DNA from: Nostoc sp. LPT
GTDB lineage: Bacteria; Cyanobacteriota; Cyanobacteriia; Cyanobacteriales; Nostocaceae
Reading direction: 5' to 3'
Assembly (NCBI RefSeq): GCF_017115165.1
Contig: NZ_JABXKF010000190.1
Span: forward strand, 1-44,313
DNA: 44,313 nt
The translations under genes and the position numbers were made by a program. The notes beneath the pieces were generated by a model that was given only the letters and a program-made list of their open reading frames with translations, was not told the origin of the DNA and did no database searches. Numbering within the stretch: position 1 is the first letter of the stretch; every line of letters starts with the position of its first letter. Shown one piece after another: positions 17,746 through 25,527 of this stretch.

Positions 17746-18399
17746 TTAAGAAATATTTTCCAAAACACTTTTGGTAATACTAGTTTCTGCTCTTGTGTAA
17801 ATATAAGTTTGGGGTTCGGTTAGTTTTTCGGTTCTGAATATTTTTGCCGCCCGATACCAAAAGTCTGTATCCTCTCCATAGGCAATATGATTAAATCCTT
17901 TCACCTCAAAAAATACCTGTCTCTTCCCAAAAAATGTTGGGCCTAAAACACATTCTCGGAGATTAATTTTTTGACCTGGTTGAAAATAATCTGCAACCCA
18001 AATCTCTTCTTCGGCTGCGAATCCCCCTTCAATCAAATCAATTTCTGGATTAGCTTTCATATATTGAATTCGCGCATCCAAGTGATTGACTTTGTACGCA
18101 TCATCACTATCTAGAAATGTTATGTATTTGCCGAAAGATGCTTGGATACCAGCATTTTTAGCATACCATAGCTTCTTATTTTGATGTTTCAAATACCGGA
18201 TATTTTGAAATTGTTGAATATAAGGATTGACAATTTCAAAAGTATTATCTTGGCTGCCGTCATCAACTATAATCAGTTCCCAATCTTTAAAACTTTGAGC
18301 AATAACACTATCGATACAATTATTTAGATATTTTGCTCTATTGTAAGTACAGAGAATAATTGATACTTCATGATTGAAATCAAAAACTACAGTTTCCAT
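17746..18399 (-). CDS. Family 2 glycosyltransferase
   Basis: The 217-residue cytosolic enzyme has the GT-A fold signatures VSIILCTYNRAKYLNNCIDS (about 12-31), WELIIVDDGSQDNT, and the metal/nucleotide site FLDSDDAY. A later EDTDFWYRA motif is typical of GT2 transferases of surface polysaccharide synthesis. It is shorter than many GT2 enzymes but complete, ending after the catalytic domain without a membrane segment. Donor and acceptor are unknown. It lies just upstream of the solute-binding lipoprotein gene (18-bp gap) on the same strand. ATG at 18399. Confidence 0.87.
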   Translation of the reverse strand: METVVFDFNHEVSIILCTYNRAKYLNNCIDSVIAQSFKDWELIIVDDGSQDNTFEIVNPYIQQFQNIRYLKHQNKKLWYAKNAGIQASFGKYITFLDSDDAYKVNHLDARIQYMKANPEIDLIEGGFAAEEEIWVADYFQPGQKINLRECVLGPTFFGKRQVFFEVKGFNHIAYGEDTDFWYRAAKIFRTEKLTEPQTYIYTRAETSITKSVLENIS

Positions 18400-18572
18400 T
18401 GTAAAATCATCTTAATCATCATTGCAAATTATGGGGGCTGCTTGGCGTGGGAATGTTGAGCCAGTAAAACATCAGCCAGATCCGAAAATTAATTGGAATT
18501 TATCAAAGCATTTAGCAGATTATTCTGTGAGTGGATTATGACTGTTTAACCAGAAGCGGATCTGATTTTAAC

Positions 18573-19475
18573 TTAATCTAGATGCGCGATCGCTAATATT
18601 CCTGCATCCCCATCTAAAGTTACCTCTACACCCACTGGTAAGGCTGAATTGGGATTATCATGACCAAAAGGCAAATCGGAGACAATTGGAATACCCAAAT
18701 CACCCAAGCGATCGCGCAGTACTTCTTCTACACTAAAACTAGATATAGTTGGTGGCGCTTCACAGCGAGTAAAACCCCCCAAAGCAATACCGCAGACTTG
18801 AGACAAAGCACCACTCAAACGCCACTGCGTCAGCATCCTGTCAATCCGATAAGGTGCTTCGGTAACATCTTCCAACGCCAGGATTACACCATCTAGATGT
18901 GGCAGGATTGGTGTACCCAAAAGGTGAGTAGCTACCGTGAGATTCCCTGGTAACAAAGTACCATTAACCACACCACCACCCCAACCACAACCTTTGAGAG
19001 GCGTGAAAGAACTACTTTCTACCCAATCAAATAATCGCTTAATTGACCAATCTGGCTCATCTGCCAAAGTTGTCATTACAGGGCCGTGAACGCCGGAAAT
19101 TCCTGCTGTATAAAGGCTCCATAATAAAGCTGTAATATCAGAAAAGCCTATCAGCCACTTGGGAAGCGCGGAGGTTGGCCAATTCCAATCTTCTAAAATG
19201 CGGGTGCTGCCAAAACCACCTCTGGCACAGAGAATACCACGACAATCAGGATCTTGCCATGCTGCTGCTAGCTGTTGACGGCGATTTTCGTCTATCCCAG
19301 CTAGATAACCCCATTTGTCATCTATCTGGGGGCTGACTTTTAATTGATAACCACGCGATCGCCAAATTTCTAGACTCTGTTTAAATTCCTCGAATTCTCG
19401 CAAAGCACCACTAGGGGCAATTACTCGTAGTAAGTCTCCAGGTTTTAGGGGCGGTGGTAAGATTTTGGCTGGCAT
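18573..19475 (-). CDS. ldcA: LD-carboxypeptidase (muramoyltetrapeptide carboxypeptidase, peptidase S66)
   Basis: The enzyme removes the terminal D-Ala from the murein tetrapeptide during peptidoglycan recycling. Visible: the N-terminal PPPLKPGDLLRVIAPSGA, the GILCARGGFGSTRIL segment, the nucleophile region WLIGFSDITALLW with its Ser, ALEDVTEAPYRIDRMLTQW and a C-terminal PFGHDNPNSALPVGV with the catalytic His. I place the start at ATG 19475 (MPAKILPPP, about 301 residues); an upstream TTG at 19511 would add a hydrophobic leader that family members do not have. It begins 29 bp after the stop of the PBP4-type gene, so the two peptidoglycan hydrolases probably form an operon. Confidence 0.9.
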   Translation of the reverse strand: MPAKILPPPLKPGDLLRVIAPSGALREFEEFKQSLEIWRSRGYQLKVSPQIDDKWGYLAGIDENRRQQLAAAWQDPDCRGILCARGGFGSTRILEDWNWPTSALPKWLIGFSDITALLWSLYTAGISGVHGPVMTTLADEPDWSIKRLFDWVESSSFTPLKGCGWGGGVVNGTLLPGNLTVATHLLGTPILPHLDGVILALEDVTEAPYRIDRMLTQWRLSGALSQVCGIALGGFTRCEAPPTISSFSVEEVLRDRLGDLGIPIVSDLPFGHDNPNSALPVGVEVTLDGDAGILAIAHLD

Positions 19476-19504
19476 GAAAAAAGTTAGGAGTAAAAAGTAT
19501 AATA

Positions 19505-20980
19505 TTAACAATGCTGCAACTGTGTTAACAATACAACAACTTCATCAATTGCCTGTCGTACCACTGTTGCAGACTGATCGGACTGATTGACGATAATACT
19601 AAAAACTAGCGGCTCATATTTCGGCGCATTCAGATATCCAGATAGAGAAATTACACCCGTTAACGTACCCGTTTTTGCTTGCACAATGCCCTCAGCAGAT
19701 GTATCTTGAAAGCGGCCTTTCAGAGTTCCACTTTTACCAGCCACGGGTAAAGATGCGCGATATATATATGCTGTTGGGGTTTTTGCCATTCCCCGCAGAG
19801 TTTGTACAAAAGCTTCTGGTGTTACTAAGTTACGACGTGATAAACCGGAACCATCCACTAAAATATAATTTGTTGGATCGACCCCCAATTTAGTTAAGCT
19901 TGCTTTGACAACTTCTAAACCGACATCAGCACTAGTCTGATTTTTTAGTCTAGTTTTTTTCACAGATAATTCTCTCAGCAGTGCTTCAGCATAAAGATTA
20001 TTACTATTTAAATTAGTTTCTGCTAATAATTCAGCTAAAGGTGGCGACTCTACAAATGCTATTTCCTCTTGATTAATACCACCATTTCCTACTAATGTTT
20101 GTCCCAAAGTAATTTTTTCTGTTGCTAAAGCAGTACGGAAGCGTCGTAAAAAGTAATAATTAGGATCAACTACAGGCAAATCTATTAAAGAGGGTTCTGA
20201 ATTCGTTGCCAGTTGTCCTTGAATTCGTAATACTGTTCCTGACAATTCGCGGGTGACATTGACAGAGCTTGGTTGATTTTGGGCAACGGTTACTGATTGA
20301 TTAATTATCCGCCACTGTTTCGCTTCGCCAGCATCAATCCACATTAATTGTAAAGATTTACCTACAGCCTGCGGTACAAGTTTTAAGCTAAAAATATTTT
20401 GATTCAGAATAAAGCTACTGACTGGTGCGCCATAGTCTGATTGCACATCTTCCCATTGCCAGGTTGGGTTAACAATATCACCTTGAATAGAACTATCATC
20501 GGCAATCAACCGCTGAATTTGAGTAATACCTTTCTGTTTTAACTGTTGTGCCAATTTTTGCAGTTCAGTATCGCTTAAGCTAGGATCTCCCCTACCGACA
20601 ATACGTAAAACACCATTGCTATTTTGATAAATAGAGGTGCGAATCCGAAAATTAGCACCCAATTCCTGCAATGCAGCTGCTGTGGTCAGCAATTTGAGGT
20701 TAGACGCAGGAGTAAAATATTTCTGAGCATCTCGACTGTAAAGAGTTTGTCCGGTTGACAGGGGTTGTACCAAAATTCCCCAGCGCTCCCGACTAAATAA
20801 GGGACGATTGATTACAGCATCTATCGCTGTTCCCAGTTGGCTAGAGCAAATTGATTTTGTGGTAGTTGTTGGTGCAACTGGGGTTTGTGCTTTTGCAACT
20901 CTAGAACTAAATCCTATCTGGCTAGTCAAAAATATTAATAAAATACCCAGTGGTTGATTTAAAATCTTAAGTCTCACCAA
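19505..20980 (-). CDS. dacB: D-alanyl-D-alanine carboxypeptidase/endopeptidase (PBP4, peptidase S13)
   Basis: This 491-residue periplasmic penicillin-binding protein removes terminal D-Ala and cleaves cross-links. It has an N-terminal signal sequence (PLGILLIFLTSQIGF), then the three active-site motifs: SNLK in YFTPASNLKLLTTAAAL (S-x-x-K), SNN in NLNSNNLYAEALLREL (S-x-N), and KSGT in PVAGKSGTLKGRF (K-T/S-G). The inserted domain between the first and second motifs is characteristic of class C low-mass PBPs. Start codon is non-ATG: TTG at 20980 or GTG at 20977; either gives the same signal peptide. The LD-carboxypeptidase gene follows closely on the same strand. Confidence 0.93.
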   Translation of the reverse strand: MVRLKILNQPLGILLIFLTSQIGFSSRVAKAQTPVAPTTTTKSICSSQLGTAIDAVINRPLFSRERWGILVQPLSTGQTLYSRDAQKYFTPASNLKLLTTAAALQELGANFRIRTSIYQNSNGVLRIVGRGDPSLSDTELQKLAQQLKQKGITQIQRLIADDSSIQGDIVNPTWQWEDVQSDYGAPVSSFILNQNIFSLKLVPQAVGKSLQLMWIDAGEAKQWRIINQSVTVAQNQPSSVNVTRELSGTVLRIQGQLATNSEPSLIDLPVVDPNYYFLRRFRTALATEKITLGQTLVGNGGINQEEIAFVESPPLAELLAETNLNSNNLYAEALLRELSVKKTRLKNQTSADVGLEVVKASLTKLGVDPTNYILVDGSGLSRRNLVTPEAFVQTLRGMAKTPTAYIYRASLPVAGKSGTLKGRFQDTSAEGIVQAKTGTLTGVISLSGYLNAPKYEPLVFSIIVNQSDQSATVVRQAIDEVVVLLTQLQHC

Positions 20981-21124
20981 TTTTCCTTATCCCAAAGACA
21001 GATATTTTTACCTTGCAAACAACTTCTTTCCGGAGAGAGAAGAATTGCCTCAGTAAAGTTACTTAATTAGTATAGGGAAGATGTTCACATGTTTCCTACA
21101 TAGGCGATCGCACAAACATAATTT

Positions 21125-21790
21125 ATGGGACTACAAAATAGAAACGTAAATCAACCTGCATATACAGAAATACGAAATCGAGGCAACGGTGTGAGTACAT
21201 TTTTATCTGGTGTAGCTGTATTACTCTCTACTTTGGCTTTGGGATGTAGCGGCTATGTAGCTTATGAAGTTTTCACGTTACGGGAGACACTAAATGCTAC
21301 TAATACAGTCAGTAGCAGCATTCCTACTCAAGTGCCAAGTTCTACAGCTACAACTTCTCCACAAGCAACAGTCTCTCCATCTCCAGCCAGTGCAACAACT
21401 TCAGCAATTAGCCCTGGTCAATTTGTGCAGCCTGCTTTTGGCAAAAAGGCAGAAGTTGAGTTACTTTCAGCAAAACGCATTAAAGATCCAGAAACTGGAA
21501 ACCGTGATGTGGTAAATGTGCAAATGCGTATTCGTCGCCTTGCCACAGACGGAGTTGTTGGTAGCGATATTATATCGGTTGCTAGTACAACAGCCCGCAA
21601 TCCTGACACTAGCGTAACCTACAAAGGAGTTGCTCTTAATCGCTCAACAGGAAGCGTTTCTTTGTTCCCAGTACGTCCACAAGCCTCCGCAGATGCTTAT
21701 ATCTGGCTAAGAGTTCCCGATGGTATCAATAAATTGGACATTTTTGTGCCAGATACAGCCGCATTTAAAAATGTACCAATTTCCTTTTAG
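21125..21790 (+). CDS. Membrane-anchored protein with Ser/Thr/Pro linker
   Basis: The 221-residue protein has a polar start, one membrane helix at about 22-45 (FLSGVAVLLSTLALGCSGYV), a low-complexity Ser/Thr/Pro/Ala linker (about 60-98, SSTATTSPQATVSPSPAS), and a compact beta-rich C-terminal domain (about 105-221) with VELLSAKRIKDPETGNRDVV and RVPDGINKLDIFVPDT. The domain is probably outside the cell membrane. No known catalytic motif is present and I do not recognise the family. ATG at 21125. A hairpin just after the stop (21812-21830) probably ends its transcript. Confidence 0.7.
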   Translation: MGLQNRNVNQPAYTEIRNRGNGVSTFLSGVAVLLSTLALGCSGYVAYEVFTLRETLNATNTVSSSIPTQVPSSTATTSPQATVSPSPASATTSAISPGQFVQPAFGKKAEVELLSAKRIKDPETGNRDVVNVQMRIRRLATDGVVGSDIISVASTTARNPDTSVTYKGVALNRSTGSVSLFPVRPQASADAYIWLRVPDGINKLDIFVPDTAAFKNVPISF

Positions 21791-21804
21791 CTAGCTAACT
21801 GATG

Positions 21805-22017
21805 TCAAATAACTCCCCATCCAGGGGAGTCAGTAGTAAATAGTATTTTATTATACAAATAATGTTTTAGTTCTCTAAACAGTAGCCTGTAACTGTAAGC
21901 AGCAGTTTGAGAGATAACCAAATTTCCAAAACCCTTTTTAATTACTTTCTCTTTCACTCCAGGAGTAATTTCGCTGACTGCCATTGATGCAGTTAAACTC
22001 ATTTGCATAGTTTGCAA
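21805..22017 (-). CDS. Small open frame, doubtful hypothetical protein
   Basis: The 70-residue frame starts MQTMQMSLTASMAVSEITPG and continues with an amphipathic LVISQTAAYSYRLLFRELKHYL segment. It fills an otherwise empty spacer on the minus strand, but its last codons overlap the hairpin that ends the neighbouring plus-strand gene and no ribosome-binding site is clear. It might be a real small protein; I recognise no family. Confidence 0.25.
   Translation of the reverse strand: MQTMQMSLTASMAVSEITPGVKEKVIKKGFGNLVISQTAAYSYRLLFRELKHYLYNKILFTTDSPGWGVI
21812..21830. terminator. Hairpin downstream of the anchored-protein gene
   Basis: ACTCCCC (21812-21818) pairs with GGGGAGT (21824-21830) over a 5-nt loop, 22 bp after the TAG stop at 21790. 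No U-run follows, so termination strength is uncertain. Confidence 0.45.
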
Positions 22018-22031
22018 AGTTAGTTTAGTAG

Positions 22032-22178
22032 CGATTATTTGACCCCTTCTTCACCACTAAACCCGTCGTTAAAGGCACTGGATTGGGGCTATCCATTAGT
22101 TATCAAATTGTTGTAGAAAAACATTGTGGTCAACTGCAATGCATATCTACGGTAAAAGAAGGAACCGAGTTTATTTGA
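22032..22178 (+). pseudogene. C-terminal remnant of a histidine kinase ATPase domain
   Basis: Reading plus from 22032, about 48 codons encode LFDPFFTTKPVVKGTGLGLS, then ISYQIVVEKHCGQL, then a final EGTEF, and stop. This is the F box, G2 box (GTGLGLS) and last strand of a HATPase_c domain. A stop codon lies immediately upstream (22029-22031) and no dimerisation domain, receiver or sensor is present. Only the extreme 3' end of a two-component kinase gene remains. Its tail overlaps, in another frame, the MFS fragment that follows. Confidence 0.75.
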
Positions 22179-22516
22179 TTGTCTTTGCCCTATCCCGTGT
22201 GTTCTGGCTTTCACTGCTTTCATTATTAGCGGCTGGTTTCGGCTTTATTTTGCAGATAATTGCCGGACGCACTTTGCTTCAGTTGTTAGTGAGTGATGAA
22301 AATCGCGGACAAATTACAGGTCTTTATGTTATGGCATCTACAGGCGCAGTACCTATAGGTAACTTAATAGCTGGCGCACTAGCAAGCAAAATTGGTAGTA
22401 GCAATACTGTCATCCTTGGTGCAAGTATTTGTATTGCAGGCTCAATTTTCTTTATGCAGCAAATCTCCACCTTCCGCGATCTGGTTCGTCTGAATCTACG
22501 TACTGAAGGAGCTTAA
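22124..22516 (+). pseudogene. C-terminal remnant of an MFS transporter (EntS-like)
   Basis: From about 22163 the frame encodes FALSRVFWLSLLSLLAAGFG, IIAGRTLLQLLVSDENRGQITGL, then ASTGAVPIGNLIAGALASKIG and a last helix. This is the final third of a major facilitator protein of the exporter type related to EntS (the RGQ..GLY..A.TGAVPIG..IAG pattern). Family members have about 400 residues and twelve helices; only three or four helices are left here. The first dozen residues come from the kinase fragment read in another frame, so the ATG at 22124 is probably fortuitous. Confidence 0.7.
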
Positions 22517-22584
22517 AAGAAAAATAGCTCTGGCTATTTGAAAGAGTGCATAATCAGCCATAACCCCAAAAATTGATAACAACA

Positions 22585-22971
22585 ATGACTACTATAAATG
22601 ACCCTGCTGTTGTCGCGGAAGTAACTGATTTGTACCTCAAGTATGAAGAAGCCCTTTGTAATAACAATTTAGAAGTGATGGACAGCTTGTTTTGGGATGC
22701 ACCCGAAGTAGTGCGGTTTGGCATCACAGAAAACCTTTATGGCGGCGATGAAGTTCGTAACTTTCGCCAGAATCGACCAAACCCAAAAATAGAGCGAGAA
22801 ATCTCGAATCTCAAGGTTGTAACCTTTGGGAAAGATGCAGCAACAGTAACTTTAGAGTTTCGCCGGATTATCAATGGTGTAGAGCGTTTCGGGCGACAAA
22901 GCCAGACTTGGTACAGGTTTACCGAAGGATGGAAGGTGGTTTCAGCCCATGTTTCATTATTGCCAGTGTGA
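22585..22971 (+). CDS. HpxZ/AtzH-like NTF2-fold protein (DUF3225)
   Basis: The protein of about 128 residues matches the DUF3225 family (HpxZ of oxalurate catabolism, AtzH-like): VTDLYLKYEEALCNNNLEVM, LFWDAPEVVRFGITENLYGG, FRQNRPNP, VVTFGKDAATVTLEF, and a C-terminal GRQSQTWYRFTEGWKVVSAHVS. The fold is a SnoaL/NTF2-type cone. In other bacteria members sit beside amidases and oxalurate or triazine pathway genes, and AtzH acts as an amidohydrolase. No such partner is seen here, so function is open. The ATG at 22585 is preferred over an in-frame TTG at 22573. Confidence 0.85.
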   Translation: MTTINDPAVVAEVTDLYLKYEEALCNNNLEVMDSLFWDAPEVVRFGITENLYGGDEVRNFRQNRPNPKIEREISNLKVVTFGKDAATVTLEFRRIINGVERFGRQSQTWYRFTEGWKVVSAHVSLLPV

Positions 22972-23002
22972 TGGTGTGAGAAGTTTTGCTTAAGGAGTAG
23001 AT

Positions 23003-23577
23003 ATGACAACCTATCCTATCGCCTCTAGTGCATCATTAGTGCAGCAGGCCGAATCTCTAGCTGCACAACTTGAGTTTACCCAATTCTCCCAGAAGTTGGT
23101 CGCCTGTTGCACGTCCTCACCAGCCACATCATACAGGGTCAAATTGGCGAGATTGGTAGCGGGTGTGGGGTTGATGCAGCGTGGATTGTGAGTGCATTAC
23201 AGCCAAATAGTACATTCATTACTATTGAAAGCGATCGCGATCGTGCCAAACTTGTGCAACAGCTATTTGCAGATAAGTCTAATGTCCGCGTACTTCAAGG
23301 CAACTAGCACGATTTACTCACCTATGCTCCCTTTGATTTATTATTTGCCGATGGCGGAAAGGCAAAACTTACAGAACCTCAGACATTGATAACTGCTCTC
23401 AAACCTGGAGGCTTCATCTTACTAGACGATCTCACACCCGAAGAATACTGGCCATCAGAATGGCACGGACGAACAGATCCAATCAGAGAATTTTGGCTCA
23501 AAGATCCTCGAATTGCTGCCACAGAAATCCGCGTGACAGCAAAAAATTCAGTAATCCTAGCAACACGCATTCAATGA
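23003..23577 (+). pseudogene. SAM-dependent methyltransferase, broken by a frameshift and a stop
   Basis: A class I methyltransferase is recognisable across two frames. The first 30 codons (ATG 23003 with a good AAGGAG site) read in frame 2, then frame 1 carries EVGRLLHVLTSHIIQGQIGE, IGSGCGVDAAWIVSAL (SAM motif I), FITIESD, and, after a TAG at about 23305, LLTYAPFDLLFADGG, LKPGGFILLDDLTPEEYWPS and RVTAKNSVILATR to the end. One missing G near 23092 would restore the frame (FSQEVGRLL), and the TAG replaces what looks like a Trp codon (GNWHDLLTY). Both lesions are simple and recent-looking because the rest reads well. The upstream HpxZ-like gene is 31 bp away. Confidence 0.8.
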
Positions 23578-23616
23578 AATAATTACTGTAAAAAGCAGAT
23601 AAAGAGAGGTTTAAAT

Positions 23617-24180
23617 ATGGGAAATTCATTTGATTGGATTGTATTAAAATCTAGACATTTAGTAAAAGATAAATGGATTTCAGTACGGTCTGATACTTGC
23701 CAAATGCCTAATGGAACAATAGTTGACCCCTATTATGTTCTTGAATATCCAACATGGGTAAATGTTGTAGCTTTAACCAAAAATCAGGAAGTTATTTTAG
23801 TAAAGCAATATCGCCACGGTCTGAAAAAAACAATTCTAGAATTGCCCAGTGGTGCTGTAGAGACTGAAGATGTTTTGCCAATGGAAGCTGCAAAACGCGA
23901 ATTATTGGAAGAGACTGGTTACACTAGCAATCATTTTATTGAAACTGGTATATTATCACCAAACCCAGCTAATCATACCAATTTAACCCATTGTTTTTTA
24001 GCAACAGATGTGGAATACGTAGCTGATTTAAAGTTAGACATTACCGAACAAATTGATGTAGTTTTATTGCCTTTAAAAAAAGTCATTGAAGGTATTGATC
24101 AAGGTATACTGCTGCAAACATTACATATTAGCTCATTATTTTTTGCTCTAAAAAAACTTGATAAAGTGCAATTTACTTAG
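23617..24180 (+). CDS. Nudix hydrolase, ADP-ribose pyrophosphatase-like
   Basis: The 187-residue enzyme hydrolyses a nucleoside diphosphate linked to another group. The Nudix box is present as GAVETEDVLPMEAAKRELLEETGY, one residue longer than the canonical spacing before RE-x-x-E-E, with the metal-binding RELLEE intact. VNVVALTKNQEVILVKQYRHG upstream and ETGILSPNPANHTNLTHCFL downstream match ADP-ribose pyrophosphatase-type proteins. ATG at 23617 follows an AGAGAGG ribosome site. It lies between two broken methyltransferase genes and remains intact itself. Confidence 0.88.
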   Translation: MGNSFDWIVLKSRHLVKDKWISVRSDTCQMPNGTIVDPYYVLEYPTWVNVVALTKNQEVILVKQYRHGLKKTILELPSGAVETEDVLPMEAAKRELLEETGYTSNHFIETGILSPNPANHTNLTHCFLATDVEYVADLKLDITEQIDVVLLPLKKVIEGIDQGILLQTLHISSLFFALKKLDKVQFT

Positions 24181-24427
24181 TCATCTGGCTAGAGTTGTCT
24201 TTGTCAATAACTTCACTAAAGGATAAAAGATAAATGACTGCAACCATTTCATTTGATCGCGTTTCTGATATCTACGATGCAACACGAGGACTACCGCCTG
24301 AGATTTCCGAGCAAATCACAGATTTTATTCTCAATCTAGTTTCAGCAACAACATAAACAAAATTCTATGAAACAGGTATCGGCACTGGTAGAATTGCTGT
24401 CTCGACCGCAAAAAGAGGTTACTCTTA

Positions 24428-24564
24428 GAGCTAATTTGTAAACTCAAGTAAAGTACTTGTCTGATAAGGGTTTCAGTAATTTAAGTCAATACAGCACTTA
24501 TTTGCTGAAACTTAGACCTAGTAATGATTTGAGTACTCTTAAGATTTTATTTACGAATCAGCTC
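24428..24564 (+). mobile_element. 137-bp MITE, copy 1
   Basis: The element begins GAGCTAATTTGTAAA and ends with the near-complement TTTACGAATCAGCTC, giving 15-bp terminal inverted repeats with two mismatches. It is flanked by TTA at 24425-24427 and 24565-24567, a 3-bp target duplication. It contains no coding frame. A small internal stem (GTTTCAG/CTGAAAC) is present. The 3-bp TNA-type target suggests cross-mobilisation by an IS5/IS1031-type or similar transposase, which is inference. Confidence 0.85.
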
Positions 24565-24651
24565 TTATACTGGTATAGATATCTCTGAAAAAATGTTAGC
24601 TAAACTGCACCAAAAACTAGAGGGTGTATCTCATCAATTAACAGCAATTAA

Positions 24652-24788
24652 GAGCTAATTTGTAAACTCAAGTAAAGTACTTGTCTAATAAGGGTTTCAG
24701 TAATTTAAGTCAATACAGCACTTATTTGCTGAAACTTAGACCTAGTAATGATTTGAGTACTCTTAAGATTTTATTTACGAATCAGCTC
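24652..24788 (+). mobile_element. 137-bp MITE, copy 2
   Basis: It is the same length and orientation as copy 1 and identical except for one base (A instead of G in CTTGTCTRATAAG). TAA flanks it at 24649-24651 and 24789-24791. Removal restores TAIKGDATSLPFADN of the methyltransferase. The near-identity implies recent insertion of both, 87 bp apart. Confidence 0.85.
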
Positions 24789-25346
24789 TAAGGGAGACGC
24801 AACTTCTCTACCATTTGCTGATAATTCTTTTGATGTGGCGTTGACAGTTCATGTGTTTCACCTGGTTTCTGCTTGGAAGCAAGCACTAGCAGAAATTCGT
24901 CGAGTCGTTAAACCGCGAGGAATTTACCTCTACACTCACGGTAATATGAATTTCAGCAAAGTTAATGAAGATGTCAATCAGGGTAGATTTGAATTTCAGC
25001 AACGTTGACAAGATATCATTGCTAGCTATGATTATCCCTTACCTCGCTATGGTGCAACAGAAGAAGAGGTTTTAACAGAGTTGCGCGAACAAGGAGCAAA
25101 TTTAGAAACAGTTGTTGCAGCCAAATGGCAGTCTAAACTAACTGTGGGCAAATTGCTTGAATCTCATCAAAACAAGATTTATCGCCATACTTGGCATATC
25201 CCAGATGATATCTTTGCCCGTGCAATTCAAGATTTGCAAGACTGGGCTTTGCAACACTACGGCTCTTTAGACTACGATTTGTCTGGTGAAAGTAGCTTCA
25301 AGATTGTAGTAGTACGCAACTGGGCTTAATTGCGATAAACAATTTT

Positions 25347-25480
25347 GTAGTAAGGACTTTAGTCCTTGTCTTACAGCAATTTTTAGGTAATTAGACCACG
25401 ACTGAAACGAGGAGTAGAGAGTGTGGAGTAGTGTAGTTCAATTACTTAAAAAGCACTATAAGCACTGAAGTGCTTACTAC
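25347..25480. repeat. Pair of hairpin repeats in inverted orientation
   Basis: GTAGTAAGGACTTTAGTCCT (from 25347) and, on the other strand, GTAGTAAGCACTTCAGTGCT (complement of about 25461-25480) are two members of the same extragenic palindrome family, each a short stem with a 4-nt loop. They lie in the 200-bp spacer before the acetyltransferase gene. Confidence 0.55.
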
Positions 25481-25527
25481 GTAATAGACAAAGATAAACT
25501 GGACAATCACTAAACGAGGATTCACTA

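Larger units (their letters stand above)
24234..25329 (+). pseudogene. SAM-dependent methyltransferase interrupted by two MITEs and two stops
   Basis: Removing the two 137-bp elements and one copy of each 3-bp duplication joins the frame exactly. The restored protein has an N-terminal MTATISFDRVSDIYDATRGL, motif I FYETGIGTGRIAVS, TGIDISEKML, then GDATSLPFADNSFDVALTVH and LAEIRRVVKPRGIYLYTH, ending with VVVRNWA. It is a UbiE/BioC-type class I methyltransferase. Two in-frame stops add to the damage: TAA at 24354-24356, before motif I, and TGA at 25006-25008 in a QQR-x-QDI context where Trp is expected. Four lesions in one gene show long relaxation of selection. The open piece from about 25081 to 25329 is only its 3' end. 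Confidence 0.85.

Noticed and set aside
18431..18541. 36-codon plus-strand frame MGAAWRGNVEPVKHQPDPKI
   Set aside because: No ribosome site or known family; it lies in a 170-bp spacer and may be a fragment, but nothing supports a real gene.
25081..25329. Separate 82-codon gene
   Set aside because: It is the 3' end of the methyltransferase pseudogene, in frame with the rest once the two MITEs are removed.
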